This document shows positions 44,548-53,136 of a DNA stretch of 64,000 bases, piece by piece; position 1 is the first letter of the stretch; every line of letters begins with the position of its first letter. A program made the position numbers and the translations under genes. The notes under the pieces were generated by a model. That model had not been told where the DNA came from. It searched no databases and saw only the letters and a list, made by a program, of their open reading frames with translations. The stretch is from positions 1 to 64,000 of the forward strand of contig CACAZM010000003.1 of assembly GCA_902536935.1 (NCBI GenBank), written 5' to 3'. The stretch comes from an uncultured Bacteroidota bacterium. Lineage in GTDB: Bacteria; Bacteroidota; Bacteroidia; Flavobacteriales; Flavobacteriaceae.

Positions 44548-45636
44548 GTGAAGGAACTAATTTTGGACCAACTTTCCATCGTAAATTACAGAAATCTGAC
44601 AGGTATTGATTTTAGTCTAGATCGCAATATCAACTGTTTTGTGGGTAATAATGGAGTCGGTAAAACAAATGTTTTGGATGCAATATACTTTCTCGCTATG
44701 GGTAAAAGTTACTCCAATAGTATCACTAGTCAAAATATTTCTCATCAATCAGATTTTAGCATGATCGAAGGCGTTTTTGATAAAAGTGGAAAAGATTTGC
44801 GAATTCAATGTCATTTCGAACGGGAGGGCAAAAAAACGATTAAACGAAATAGGAAGGCTTATAAAAAAATCGCAGAACACGTTGGTTTAATCCCAGTAGT
44901 GATTATTTCCCCTAGCGATAGAGATTTAATATCTGAAGGGAGCAGTGTTAGAAGAAAGTTTTTGGATCGTACAATTTCTCAATCGAATAAGTCCTATTTG
45001 CAACACCTACTTGCTTACCAGCGTACGTTAAACCAAAGAAATGCACTGCTCAAACACTTTGCATCATTAAATCAGTTTAACAAAGAAACCCTCTCAGTTT
45101 TCAACGAAAAACTTGTGCAGTTCGGGGAACCCATTCACCAAGCACGAAAAAAGTTTATAGAGAGCTTTCAACCGCTTTTCCAAGATCGCTATAAGTTTAT
45201 AAGCGGAGACAAAGAAGTCGTTTCGATCAGCTATGAGTCCAAACTTGATGAGAAATCCTTCATTAATCTTTTGGATAAATCCTTGGAAAAAGACCGTGTT
45301 TTACAATACACCAGCATTGGACCCCATAAAGACGATTTGCGCTTTGAAATTAGCGATTTCCCAATCAAAAAATTTGGAAGCCAAGGACAACAAAAAACAT
45401 TTTTAATCGCTTTGAAACTTGCTCAGTTTGATGTAATCCGAAATCAGATGAACGTATTGCCCATTTTGCTATTGGATGATATTTTTGACAAACTGGACGA
45501 TCGTCGTGTGATGCAAATCATCAACCTTGTCAATGACGATTCTTTTGGACAACTATTTATTACTGATACCAATAAAGATCGCACCGAAAATATGATTAAA
45601 CAAACCGCACAAAGCTATTCGATATTCACCTTGTAA
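44548..45636 (+). CDS. recF: DNA replication/repair protein RecF
   Basis: The 362-residue protein has Walker A GNNGVGKTNVLDAIYFLAMGKS (about residues 34-55), the ABC-type signature region GSQGQQKTFLIALKLAQ and Walker B ILLLDDIFDKLDD. RecF helps load RecA at gaps. It begins at GTG 44548. The DUF721 gene follows one base after its stop. It is not next to dnaN or dnaA, unlike in many other bacteria. Confidence 0.94.
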   Translation: MKELILDQLSIVNYRNLTGIDFSLDRNINCFVGNNGVGKTNVLDAIYFLAMGKSYSNSITSQNISHQSDFSMIEGVFDKSGKDLRIQCHFEREGKKTIKRNRKAYKKIAEHVGLIPVVIISPSDRDLISEGSSVRRKFLDRTISQSNKSYLQHLLAYQRTLNQRNALLKHFASLNQFNKETLSVFNEKLVQFGEPIHQARKKFIESFQPLFQDRYKFISGDKEVVSISYESKLDEKSFINLLDKSLEKDRVLQYTSIGPHKDDLRFEISDFPIKKFGSQGQQKTFLIALKLAQFDVIRNQMNVLPILLLDDIFDKLDDRRVMQIINLVNDDSFGQLFITDTNKDRTENMIKQTAQSYSIFTL

Positions 45637-45637
45637 A

Positions 45638-45937
45638 ATGCATGAAAATATGAGTGATGACGCAAAAAAAATCAAATCCATTTTGGGAGAGTTTATTTCC
45701 AAAAATGATCTTGCTGATGGTATCGATTCCGCTCGAATACAAGATAGTTGGCATGAGTTATTGGGGGAAAACATCAATGCCTACACCAAAAACATCAATC
45801 TAAAAAATGACGTCCTTGTTGTGAAACTCAGCTCTTCTGTACTTCGACAGGAACTAAGTTATGGTAAAGATAAAATCATCGATATGATTAATGAATCTCT
45901 TGGAAAAAACAAAGTAAGGGATATTAGATTTATTTAG
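45638..45937 (+). CDS. DUF721 (DciA-like) family protein
   Basis: The 99-residue protein has the DUF721 core ([21 protein letters not shown] and [17 protein letters not shown]), a KH-like fold. DciA proteins load the replicative helicase DnaB in bacteria without DnaC; this window has dnaB but no dnaC. The recF-DUF721 arrangement fits a DNA metabolism role. ATG 45650 is an alternative start. Its stop overlaps that of ndk. Confidence 0.82.
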   Translation: MHENMSDDAKKIKSILGEFISKNDLADGIDSARIQDSWHELLGENINAYTKNINLKNDVLVVKLSSSVLRQELSYGKDKIIDMINESLGKNKVRDIRFI

Positions 45938-46350
45938 TAGATCTCTCTTGAAGAAAAGTGGAATGAGCACTCAATATTAGCATTGTCATCGCTGTCAGAT
46001 CCGTGAATCGCATTTCGTCCAACCGACTCAGCAAACAATTTTCGGATGGTTCCTTCTGCCGCTTCCTCGGGGTTTGTTGACCCAATCAGAGCTCTAAAAT
46101 CAGCGACTGCGTTCTCTTTTTCCAACACGGCAGCCACAATTGGTCCGCTGGTCATAAAGGTAACCAATTCACGAAAAAATGGTCTTTCTTTGTGAACATC
46201 ATAAAATGCCTCAGCTTCTCGTTGACTGATTTGGGTCATCTTAAGCCCTCGAATAACAAATCCAGCGGTTGTGATTTTTTCTAGTATCGCACCAACATGG
46301 CCGTTTTGGACTGCGTCAGGCTTAATCATAGTGAATGTAGTGTTAGACAT
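45934..46350 (-). CDS. ndk: Nucleoside diphosphate kinase
   Basis: The 138-residue protein is standard Ndk: [16 protein letters not shown] at residues 4-19, RPFFRELV, and the catalytic His in [16 protein letters not shown] near residue 115. It equilibrates nucleoside triphosphates. It is monocistronic and converges on the DUF721 gene with a 4-nt stop overlap. Confidence 0.96.
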   Translation of the reverse strand: MSNTTFTMIKPDAVQNGHVGAILEKITTAGFVIRGLKMTQISQREAEAFYDVHKERPFFRELVTFMTSGPIVAAVLEKENAVADFRALIGSTNPEEAAEGTIRKLFAESVGRNAIHGSDSDDNANIECSFHFSSREIY

Positions 46351-46409
46351 CTATTTTTTTTGCAAACCTACTAAAATTTCATAGGTAGTCAACTATGGAC
46401 TTTAGTTTG

Positions 46410-46417
46410 TAGTTTTG
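46410..46417 (+). promoter_or_regulatory. Promoter -7 element of the DUF2520-kdsC-maf operon
   Basis: TAGTTTTG is an exact TAnnTTTG match ending 4 nt before ATG 46422, so the transcript is probably leaderless. Confidence 0.6.
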
Positions 46418-46421
46418 ACAT

Positions 46422-47186
46422 ATGATTCGAATTGGATTGATCGGTACTGGAAATGTAGCAATTGCCCTAGCAAGAGAAATGTATAACCATGAGATTATAA
46501 CAATAGTTCAAATCATTGGCAAAGATCAAAATAAACTCCCAAAAGATCTGATTCATATTCCTTTCTCGAACCAATTTAATTCCCTTCCAACATGTGATGT
46601 GGTTTTGATTGCAGTTTCAGATAATGAGATACAAAATGTTAGTAATCAACTTTCCTTGACAGATACAGTCGTTGCACACACTTCGGGGGCATCTTCAATA
46701 GATTTATTGAGTAACCACCAACATCGGGGGGTTTTTTACCCATTGCAAACATTCTCAAAGCAACAGCATTTAAATTGGTCCGAAATCCCAATACTATGGG
46801 AGGGTAACAACAAACTAGTTAATGAAAAATTGAAAACCCTATCTCAACTGCTGAGTCCACTTGCTACACAAATCGATGAAAAACAGCGCTTCAGTATACA
46901 TTTGGCTGCTGTTGTCGTGAATAATTTTACCAATCATTTGTATGCGGAAGCTCATCACTTTTGTAAGTCTGAACACATAAATTTTGACTTGTTGGTTCCT
47001 CTTATCGAAGAAACAACTAGAAAAATAAAACAACTAGATCCAAGGGAGAGTCAGACAGGGCCTGCAGCGAGAGGAGACACCCAAACCATCCAGCGTCACA
47101 TGGCGATTCCAATGACAAAAGAATTGAGCGATATCTACTCGCTTTTTACATCTCAATTATTAGAAAAAAGCAATGAAAATATTTAA
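46422..47186 (+). CDS. DUF2520 family Rossmann-type NADP-binding protein
   Basis: The 254-residue protein has an N-terminal Rossmann motif (IGLIGTGNVAIALA, residues 3-16) and the C-terminal helical DUF2520 domain with GPAARGDTQTIQRH. The fold resembles ketopantoate reductase and pyrroline-carboxylate reductase, but the reaction is unknown. In Bacteroidota it regularly precedes kdsC and maf, as here; it overlaps kdsC by 14 nt. Confidence 0.85.
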   Translation: MIRIGLIGTGNVAIALAREMYNHEIITIVQIIGKDQNKLPKDLIHIPFSNQFNSLPTCDVVLIAVSDNEIQNVSNQLSLTDTVVAHTSGASSIDLLSNHQHRGVFYPLQTFSKQQHLNWSEIPILWEGNNKLVNEKLKTLSQLLSPLATQIDEKQRFSIHLAAVVVNNFTNHLYAEAHHFCKSEHINFDLLVPLIEETTRKIKQLDPRESQTGPAARGDTQTIQRHMAIPMTKELSDIYSLFTSQLLEKSNENI

Positions 47187-47703
47187 AAAGGAGCTCAAGC
47201 ACATTCAGAACTTTATTTTTGACGTCGATGGGGTTTTTACTGATGGAAGTATCTTGATCCATGAAGATGGTTCTATGTTACGAACCATGAATACCAAAGA
47301 TGGCTATGCCATAAAAGCCGCATTACAAGCTGGGTTTCGGGTTTGTATTATTTCGGGGGGAACAAACCCTGCCGTTCAAAAAAGACTAAATGATTTGGGG
47401 GTAAAAGATGTGTATCTCGGCATTCATGATAAGGCAAGTGTTCTAGAGACCTACTTTGCAGAAAACAATCTCAAAGCAAGTGAAAGTTTATTTATGGGGG
47501 ATGATATCCCTGATATTCCTGCAATGAATCAAGTGCACCTTGCCACTTGTCCAAACGATGCCGTTGCTGAGGTTCGAGCGGCAGCTGATTATATTTCTCA
47601 TGTCCCTGGCGGAAAGGGATGTGTTCGGGATGTCATAGAACAAACCTTGAAAATCCACGGTAAATGGGGCGGGTTTTTTGAGGCAAGAAAAGATAAAAAA
47701 TGA
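47173..47703 (+). CDS. kdsC: 3-deoxy-D-manno-octulosonate 8-phosphate phosphatase, KdsC-like HAD
   Basis: The 176-residue C0-type HAD protein has the nucleophile motif FDVDGVFTDGS (about residues 17-27), IISGG and FMGDDIPDIP. It removes phosphate from KDO-8-phosphate ahead of KdsB, whose gene lies at 2680-3402. The overlapping DUF2520 and maf genes form its operon. Substrate is inferred from close family resemblance. Confidence 0.88.
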   Translation: MKIFKKELKHIQNFIFDVDGVFTDGSILIHEDGSMLRTMNTKDGYAIKAALQAGFRVCIISGGTNPAVQKRLNDLGVKDVYLGIHDKASVLETYFAENNLKASESLFMGDDIPDIPAMNQVHLATCPNDAVAEVRAAADYISHVPGGKGCVRDVIEQTLKIHGKWGGFFEARKDKK

Positions 47704-48290
47704 CCATCCCAAAATCAGTTGATATCATACTGGGTTCTGGCTCACCAAGGCGACAAAGCTTGCTTGAGCAAATGAAGATTAATCATCGTGTAGAACTGCG
47801 AACAATCGTTGAAAAATTTGATCCTGATCTACAAGCCGAACAAATCACTGACCATTTAGCACAGCAAAAAGGCAAGGTATTTCAGCACGACCTCAACCCT
47901 GATCAGCTAGTGATCACAGCAGACACGATTGTTTGGTTTGAGGGAAAAGCACTTGGAAAGCCCAAAAGCCAAGAAGAAGCCAAACGGATGTTGCTTTCGC
48001 TTTCGGGAAAAACGCATCGGGTCATTAGTTCGGTTTGCTTTTCAACCACCAACCGACAGCATACCATCAACTGCTTTACAGATGTCAGGTTTGCGGATTT
48101 AAACGAAGACCTAGTTGACCAATACGTGGCAACAGGAAGCCCCATGGATAAAGCGGGCTCCTACGGAATTCAGGATGCATTTGGGCTCTATGCTGTTTCG
48201 GAGATCAATGGGTCTTACACAAATGTGATGGGATTGCCATGTATGCAAACTTTTGAGGCACTTCACGTGTTTGTACAAAACTATTTTTAG
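47700..48290 (+). CDS. Maf family nucleotide pyrophosphatase
   Basis: The 196-residue protein has the Maf signature ILGSGSPRRQSLLEQM near residue 10, ADTIVWF and the GSPMDKAGSYGIQDAFG segment. Maf proteins hydrolyse dTTP, UTP or modified nucleotides and are linked to cell-division arrest. Its ATG overlaps the kdsC stop by 4 nt. It ends 5 nt from the convergent DUF2911 gene. Confidence 0.9.
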   Translation: MTIPKSVDIILGSGSPRRQSLLEQMKINHRVELRTIVEKFDPDLQAEQITDHLAQQKGKVFQHDLNPDQLVITADTIVWFEGKALGKPKSQEEAKRMLLSLSGKTHRVISSVCFSTTNRQHTINCFTDVRFADLNEDLVDQYVATGSPMDKAGSYGIQDAFGLYAVSEINGSYTNVMGLPCMQTFEALHVFVQNYF

Positions 48291-48295
48291 CTCGC

Positions 48296-49135
48296 TTATT
48301 GAGCACCCCATTTGGCCAATTGTTTTTTATTGAGGTTAATATATTGCTGGTTTCCAGAAGTTGTAGCCAATTGAAGAGAAGTTTTCGCAGAACCGATGGC
48401 CAAATCCAATTCCCCAAGTGCTTCGTGAATCAACGATTTTTGACGAAAAAACCAGAACGCGTCGTTTCTCAATTCAACTGCCTTTGTAATCCATGCCTTT
48501 GCTTTTTGCAAATCTTTATCATTGTTTAAATAATAAACTGCTGCAGTGTATAAATCATTGGCAGAGGCAGAATCTGGGTTCATTTTTGAGATGTGAAATG
48601 ACATAATCTCGTTTGTTGGAAAAGTCATCGGAATCTGTATCGCGACTTGCTCCCAAGCCAATTGCAAATCCGCTGAATCTAGGGTTATATTCTCGAGTGA
48701 TATGGAAAGTGACTCTGCATGAGCGATGGTTTGCACTTTAGCTCGAACAGCAAGACTCACTTGATCCTCATCCCAGGTTGAAGGCGTCCCCCAATTATTG
48801 GTTTCATTATAGAAATACACCATCCAAACATCTTGTTTCGGAATGGAATACAGAGCATAGGTTCCCTTGGAAAGGGGTTGCCCAGAGACCGTTACATCGT
48901 CAGAAAAGGTGATTAGCGTATTTCGGTTTGCACCCGTACGCCATAAAACGTCGTAGGGAACCAAGTCGCCAAATATGTTTCGATCTCGCACCGCTGGTCG
49001 AGAATATTCAATTGTGACCTCGGACAAACCAACCGTTTGAACAAACTTTGCTTTCGGACTGAGTTGTGGTCGTGGCAACTGTGCATGAACCGTAAAAGAG
49101 ATCAATAATAGAGATAGATAAAGTATGGGTTTCAT
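48296..49135 (-). CDS. DUF2911 family secreted protein
   Basis: The 279-residue product has a signal peptide (about 18 residues, LYLSLLLISFTVHA) and the DUF2911 domain (residues 25-180, with QTVGLSEVTIEYSRPAVRDRNIFG and WRTGANRNTLITFS). The C-terminal 80 residues are helical and TPR-like. It is probably periplasmic; the function is unknown. It is transcribed away from the photolyase operon. Confidence 0.85.
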   Translation of the reverse strand: MKPILYLSLLLISFTVHAQLPRPQLSPKAKFVQTVGLSEVTIEYSRPAVRDRNIFGDLVPYDVLWRTGANRNTLITFSDDVTVSGQPLSKGTYALYSIPKQDVWMVYFYNETNNWGTPSTWDEDQVSLAVRAKVQTIAHAESLSISLENITLDSADLQLAWEQVAIQIPMTFPTNEIMSFHISKMNPDSASANDLYTAAVYYLNNDKDLQKAKAWITKAVELRNDAFWFFRQKSLIHEALGELDLAIGSAKTSLQLATTSGNQQYINLNKKQLAKWGAQ

Positions 49136-49203
49136 TTTTTTTGCGATTTAGAATTTCTAAACTACACTTTTTGTGTAAATCACTATGAAACTTTAACAAT
49201 TTA

Positions 49204-49239
49204 TTTTGTTTAATCTTTTTTTTAATTCATTAAACAAAA
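49204..49239 (+). promoter_or_regulatory. Putative CarH-type operator of the photolyase operon
   Basis: TTTTGTTTAAT (49204-49214) and ATTAAACAAAA (49229-49239) are a perfect 11-bp inverted repeat with a 14-nt AT-rich spacer. It lies directly upstream of the -7 box and covers the -33 region. The arms match the repeat at 40911-40947 before the MerR regulator gene. Regulator binding is inferred. Confidence 0.65.
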
Positions 49240-49242
49240 GAG

Positions 49243-49250
49243 TATCTTTG
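49243..49250 (+). promoter_or_regulatory. Promoter -7 element of the photolyase operon
   Basis: TATCTTTG is an exact TAnnTTTG match 17 nt before GTG 49268. No good -33 TTG is seen at normal spacing; the operator repeat fills that place. Confidence 0.6.
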
Positions 49251-49267
49251 ACAAAAATAAAAAAAAC

Positions 49268-49726
49268 GTGTACAGCTATACATCTGAACAAAATTTACCG
49301 ATTGACATGGAAAAGGCATGGGATTTTCTATCGGATCCCAAAAACCTAAAAACGATTACGCCAGATTATATGGGCTTTGATATCTTGTCTGGTGCTGATC
49401 GCAAAATGTTTCCAGGGCAAATCATACAATATATCCTCACCCCCATTTTCGGAATCCCATTTCGGTGGGTGACTGAAATTACGCATGTTGAAAAGGGGCA
49501 TTATTTTGTTGATGAACAACGCTTTGGGCCGTATACTTTTTGGCACCACAAACATTTTATCAAAGAGATTCCCAATGGTGTTCAAATGACCGATATCGTT
49601 GATTACAAGCTTCCTTTGGGTTTTCTCGGGCGATTTGCCCACTGGCTGTTTGTTAAAAAGAAAGTCAAATCAATTTTTGATTATCGTGAACAAAAGCTCG
49701 AAAGCATTTTTGGAAAATATAAATAA
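49268..49726 (+). CDS. SRPBCC family ligand-binding protein
   Basis: The 152-residue protein starts at GTG and reads as an SRPBCC (Bet v 1-like) fold: YTSEQNLPIDMEKAWDFLSDPKNL, then PFRWVTEITHVEKGHYFVDEQRFGPYTFWHHKHFI, and a C-terminal helix. Such folds bind hydrophobic or aromatic ligands. It is the first gene of the photolyase operon, where relatives are also found in other bacteria; its ligand is unknown. A flavin or antenna pigment would be a testable guess. Confidence 0.82.
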   Translation: MYSYTSEQNLPIDMEKAWDFLSDPKNLKTITPDYMGFDILSGADRKMFPGQIIQYILTPIFGIPFRWVTEITHVEKGHYFVDEQRFGPYTFWHHKHFIKEIPNGVQMTDIVDYKLPLGFLGRFAHWLFVKKKVKSIFDYREQKLESIFGKYK

Positions 49727-49729
49727 CAT

Positions 49730-50422
49730 ATGAAAAAGAACATTTTACTTATCGGCGGATCAAGTGGTATTGGTCTGGCCACCGCCAAACTACTCACTGA
49801 AAGTCATGAGGTGTATATCGCCTCCCGCTCATCGGATTCCCTAACAGGACTCGACATCCATCACCTTCCTTTTGATGTGACTACTAATGATTTGTCCACA
49901 CTGGACTTACCCGCAGAACTATCAGGACTTGTTTATTGTCCAGGGAGCATCAATCTGCGACCGTTTAAGGGGCTAAAGCCAGAAGCATTCGAGGCAGATT
50001 TTCAAATCAATGTCATGGGCTTTGTCAAGTCTTTACAAGCAGTTCTCCCAAAGCTCACAACCAATAGCAGTGTGGTGTTGTACAGCACCGTTGCTGTAAA
50101 AGTAGGTATGCCCTTTCACGCCAGTGTAGCGGCATCTAAAGGAGCCCTTGAAGGCCTTGGCAAATCACTTGCTGCTGAGCTTGCACCCAAGACGCGAGTA
50201 AACATAATTGCACCATCAATCACAAATACACCTTTGGCAGATCGATTTTTGAACAACGAAGCTAAAATGGAAAAGTCAGCGCAACGACACCCATTAAAGC
50301 GTGTAGGTGAAGCAAGTGATATCGCAGCAATGACACGCTTTTTACTCAGCGATGATAGTAGCTGGATGACGGGCCAAATCCTTGGGCTAGATGGAGGAAT
50401 GTCAACGCTAAACACACATTAA
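49730..50422 (+). CDS. Short-chain dehydrogenase homologue lacking the catalytic Tyr
   Basis: The 230-residue protein has the NAD(P) motif GGSSGIG (residues 8-14) and the C-terminal SDR end (WMTGQILGLDGGMSTL). The catalytic YxxxK reads V-A-A-S-K (ASVAASKGALEG), so Val replaces the proton-donating Tyr, while Ser and Lys are kept. It may bind a dinucleotide without normal redox activity. It lies 3 nt after the SRPBCC gene and 1 nt before the first photolyase gene. Confidence 0.85.
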   Translation: MKKNILLIGGSSGIGLATAKLLTESHEVYIASRSSDSLTGLDIHHLPFDVTTNDLSTLDLPAELSGLVYCPGSINLRPFKGLKPEAFEADFQINVMGFVKSLQAVLPKLTTNSSVVLYSTVAVKVGMPFHASVAASKGALEGLGKSLAAELAPKTRVNIIAPSITNTPLADRFLNNEAKMEKSAQRHPLKRVGEASDIAAMTRFLLSDDSSWMTGQILGLDGGMSTLNTH

Positions 50423-50423
50423 T

Positions 50424-51725
50424 TTGGACTCGATTGCATTGTTTTGGTTTCGCAGGGATTTGCGTTTAGACGACAACGTCGGGCTTTATCATGCGATAAA
50501 AAATGAGACAAAAGTAGTCTCTATCTTTATTTTTGACATTGACATTTTAAACCGTCTTCCAAAAGAGGATTCGCGTGTCTGTTTTTTACACCAACAGATT
50601 GAGGAACTCAATCAACAACTCGCTGAGTCTAATAAAAAAATTCATGTCTATCACGGCAAACCAATCGATATTTTTCGAAAAATCTTAAGCGCAAATGCAG
50701 TTCATGCAGTTTACACAAACCGCGACTATGAGCCCTATTCCACACAAAGAGATGCAGAAATCAAGGCACTCCTTTCTGAAAATGACGTTACCTTTTCAAC
50801 GTTTAAAGACCATGTTATCTTTGAACAAGATGAGATCGTCAAATCGGATGGTACGCCCTACCGAGTGTACACTCCCTATTCCAGGGTATGGCTCGACAAA
50901 TTTGATCGACAAGAGCACCTCAAAAGCCATAGCATTGACGATTTTGAAAAACTCACGACCCTTGCAGATCATAACAATCCTTCTTTAACAGATATCGGTT
51001 TTACAACATCAAAGATAACAGCGCCGCAGTACAATACTTCAGATGAAATCATAGACCAGTATGAGGCAAGACGAAACACCCCAGCTGTTGAAGGAACCTC
51101 CAAAGTTGGAGTTCATTTGCGGTTTGGTACGTTGAGCATTCGAAAAGCGGTTGCCAAGGCCTTGGAGTCCACGAATCAAACCTTTTTAAAGGAGTTGATC
51201 TGGCGAGAATTTTTTATGCAGATTCTTTGGCACTTTCCACATACCGAAAACAAAAGCTTTAAACCCCAATACGACCGCATCGAATGGCGAAACAATCCTG
51301 AGGAATTCAAGCGTTGGTGCGATGGCGAAACGGGTTATCCTTTTGTGGATGCTGGTATGCGAGAATTAAATGAAACGGGCTTTATGCACAATCGGGTCCG
51401 AATGCTAGTCGGTAGTTTTTTGTGCAAACATTTGCTTATCGATTGGCGCTTGGGAGAGGCCTATTTTGCGGAGAAGCTCCTCGATTATGAAATGGCAAGT
51501 AATGTTGGGAATTGGCAATGGGTTGCTGGGTGTGGTGTGGATGCAGCACCTTACTTTCGGATTTTTAATCCTACCGAGCAAATCAAAAAGTTTGACAAAG
51601 ACCATGCATACATCAAAAAATGGGTGCCAGATTACCAAAAATCATCTTATGCAAAGCAAATTGTCGATCATAAAATGGCACGTGAACGATGCTTGGAAAC
51701 GTATAAATCGGCCTTAAACAGATGA
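50424..51725 (+). CDS. phr: Deoxyribodipyrimidine photolyase, CPD type
   Basis: The 433-residue protein has an N-terminal photolyase antenna domain ([14 protein letters not shown]) and a FAD domain. Aligned by eye with E. coli PhrB it keeps Glu274 and Trp277 (KELIWREF), the Trp triad W306/W359/W382, Met345, Asn378 and Trp384 (SNVGNWQW). It should repair cyclobutane dimers with blue light. Translation starts at TTG 50424, one base after the SDR stop. The DUF2256 gene overlaps its stop by 4 nt. Confidence 0.93.
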   Translation: MDSIALFWFRRDLRLDDNVGLYHAIKNETKVVSIFIFDIDILNRLPKEDSRVCFLHQQIEELNQQLAESNKKIHVYHGKPIDIFRKILSANAVHAVYTNRDYEPYSTQRDAEIKALLSENDVTFSTFKDHVIFEQDEIVKSDGTPYRVYTPYSRVWLDKFDRQEHLKSHSIDDFEKLTTLADHNNPSLTDIGFTTSKITAPQYNTSDEIIDQYEARRNTPAVEGTSKVGVHLRFGTLSIRKAVAKALESTNQTFLKELIWREFFMQILWHFPHTENKSFKPQYDRIEWRNNPEEFKRWCDGETGYPFVDAGMRELNETGFMHNRVRMLVGSFLCKHLLIDWRLGEAYFAEKLLDYEMASNVGNWQWVAGCGVDAAPYFRIFNPTEQIKKFDKDHAYIKKWVPDYQKSSYAKQIVDHKMARERCLETYKSALNR

Positions 51726-51868
51726 GAGGGGTAAAAAAAGAAAACCTCCCTGAAAAAATTTGTTTGGTTTGTAAACGCCCGTTTAGTTGGCGTAAAAAAT
51801 GGGAAAACAATTGGAACGAAGTCAAATATTGTAGTCAAAAATGCAGGAGAAACAAAATACCGCTTTAG
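51722..51868 (+). CDS. DUF2256 zinc-ribbon microprotein
   Basis: This 48-residue protein was found by reading between the photolyase genes. It contains [19 protein letters not shown] and [10 protein letters not shown], the DUF2256 pattern, with C-x2-C and C-x3-C pairs that should bind one zinc. It starts in the phr stop (ATGA) and its last 28 nt overlap the cryptochrome DASH gene in another frame. DUF2256 genes are widely paired with photolyases, but no function is known. Confidence 0.9.
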   Translation: MRGVKKENLPEKICLVCKRPFSWRKKWENNWNEVKYCSQKCRRNKIPL

Positions 51869-53136
51869 TTTGGTTTAGAAATGATCTGCGCGTTGTGGAC
51901 AATCAATCGCTTTACGATGCGACCACAAAGCACGACAAAGTGATTGGGCTTGTACTGATTCCTGTCGAATGGCTTGCTGAAACCCCGATTGGATTTAAGA
52001 AAATGGAAGCATTTCGAGCTCGTTTCTTGTTGGAATCCATTGCCGATTTACAGCGCGATCTCGAATCCCATCACATTCCCCTCATCGTTAAAATCGATGA
52101 TGGAACGTCTTTGACTCAAATTTGTAGCCAATACCAAATCACGGACATCTACCTGCAAAAGGAGTGGACAAAAGAGGAGATTGACCAAGAAAAAGGAATC
52201 CCTGAATCGGTTGCGGTTCACAAGTCCTACAACCAATTTTTATTTCACCCCGATGACTTGCCAATCTCAATCGAGGAGTTACCAGAAATTTTTACCGTCT
52301 TTCGTAAAATATGCGAAAAGAAAGTCAACGTTCGTCCTTGTGTGTTAGAACCGAAAAGATTAGCAGCAGAAAATGCAAAAATCGCCTCTTACACACCATT
52401 GACTTTGGAAGAACTCGGCTATGAGCCATTTGACATTCATCCCAATAGCGCATTTCCATTTCAGGGGGGCAGCCATGCCGCAGACGAGCGATTGAACCAT
52501 TATTTTTGGACAACAAAAAAATTATCATACTATAAAAAAACACGAAATGGATTAGTGGGAACAGATTACAGTTCGAAGTTTTCCCCTTGGTTAGCCAACG
52601 GGTCGATATCGGCCAAATCAATTTATTGGGCGGTTAAAGATTATGAGCAAAATGTGGCCAAAAACCAGTCCACCTATTGGTTAATTTTTGAATTGATTTG
52701 GAGAGATTACTTCAAATACGTTTCCTTGCGACATGGAAATTCTATTTTTACTGTTGGGGGAATCAAAAACAGAACTTACGATTGGGGGCAAAATCCGCAT
52801 GTGTTTCAGCAGTGGGTAAACGGAACAACCGCAGAACCTTTTGTCAATGCCAATATGATTGAACTCAAAAGAACAGGGTTTATGAGCAATCGAGGTCGGC
52901 AAAATGTAGCCAGTTATTTGGCCAAAACACTTCAAATGGACTGGCGCTGGGGCGCTGCCTATTTTGAAGCCATGTTGATCGACTATGACGTTCATAGCAA
53001 TTATGGAAATTGGATGTATAATGCTGGTGTCGGGAATGACCCCAGAGATCGCGTTTTTAACTTACGCTTACAAGCAGATCGGTATGATGGAAATGGAAAA
53101 TTTCAGTCCATGTGGCTACAAAAACAACTCTTTTGA
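51841..53136 (+). CDS. Cryptochrome DASH family photolyase
   Basis: The 431-residue protein carries the DASH signature: [19 protein letters not shown], then [20 protein letters not shown] followed by [22 protein letters not shown] proteins bind FAD and methenyltetrahydrofolate, repair CPDs mainly in single-stranded DNA, and may signal. It overlaps the DUF2256 gene by 28 nt at its start and shares one base (TGATG) with the next gene. Confidence 0.94.
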   Translation: MQEKQNTALVWFRNDLRVVDNQSLYDATTKHDKVIGLVLIPVEWLAETPIGFKKMEAFRARFLLESIADLQRDLESHHIPLIVKIDDGTSLTQICSQYQITDIYLQKEWTKEEIDQEKGIPESVAVHKSYNQFLFHPDDLPISIEELPEIFTVFRKICEKKVNVRPCVLEPKRLAAENAKIASYTPLTLEELGYEPFDIHPNSAFPFQGGSHAADERLNHYFWTTKKLSYYKKTRNGLVGTDYSSKFSPWLANGSISAKSIYWAVKDYEQNVAKNQSTYWLIFELIWRDYFKYVSLRHGNSIFTVGGIKNRTYDWGQNPHVFQQWVNGTTAEPFVNANMIELKRTGFMSNRGRQNVASYLAKTLQMDWRWGAAYFEAMLIDYDVHSNYGNWMYNAGVGNDPRDRVFNLRLQADRYDGNGKFQSMWLQKQLF

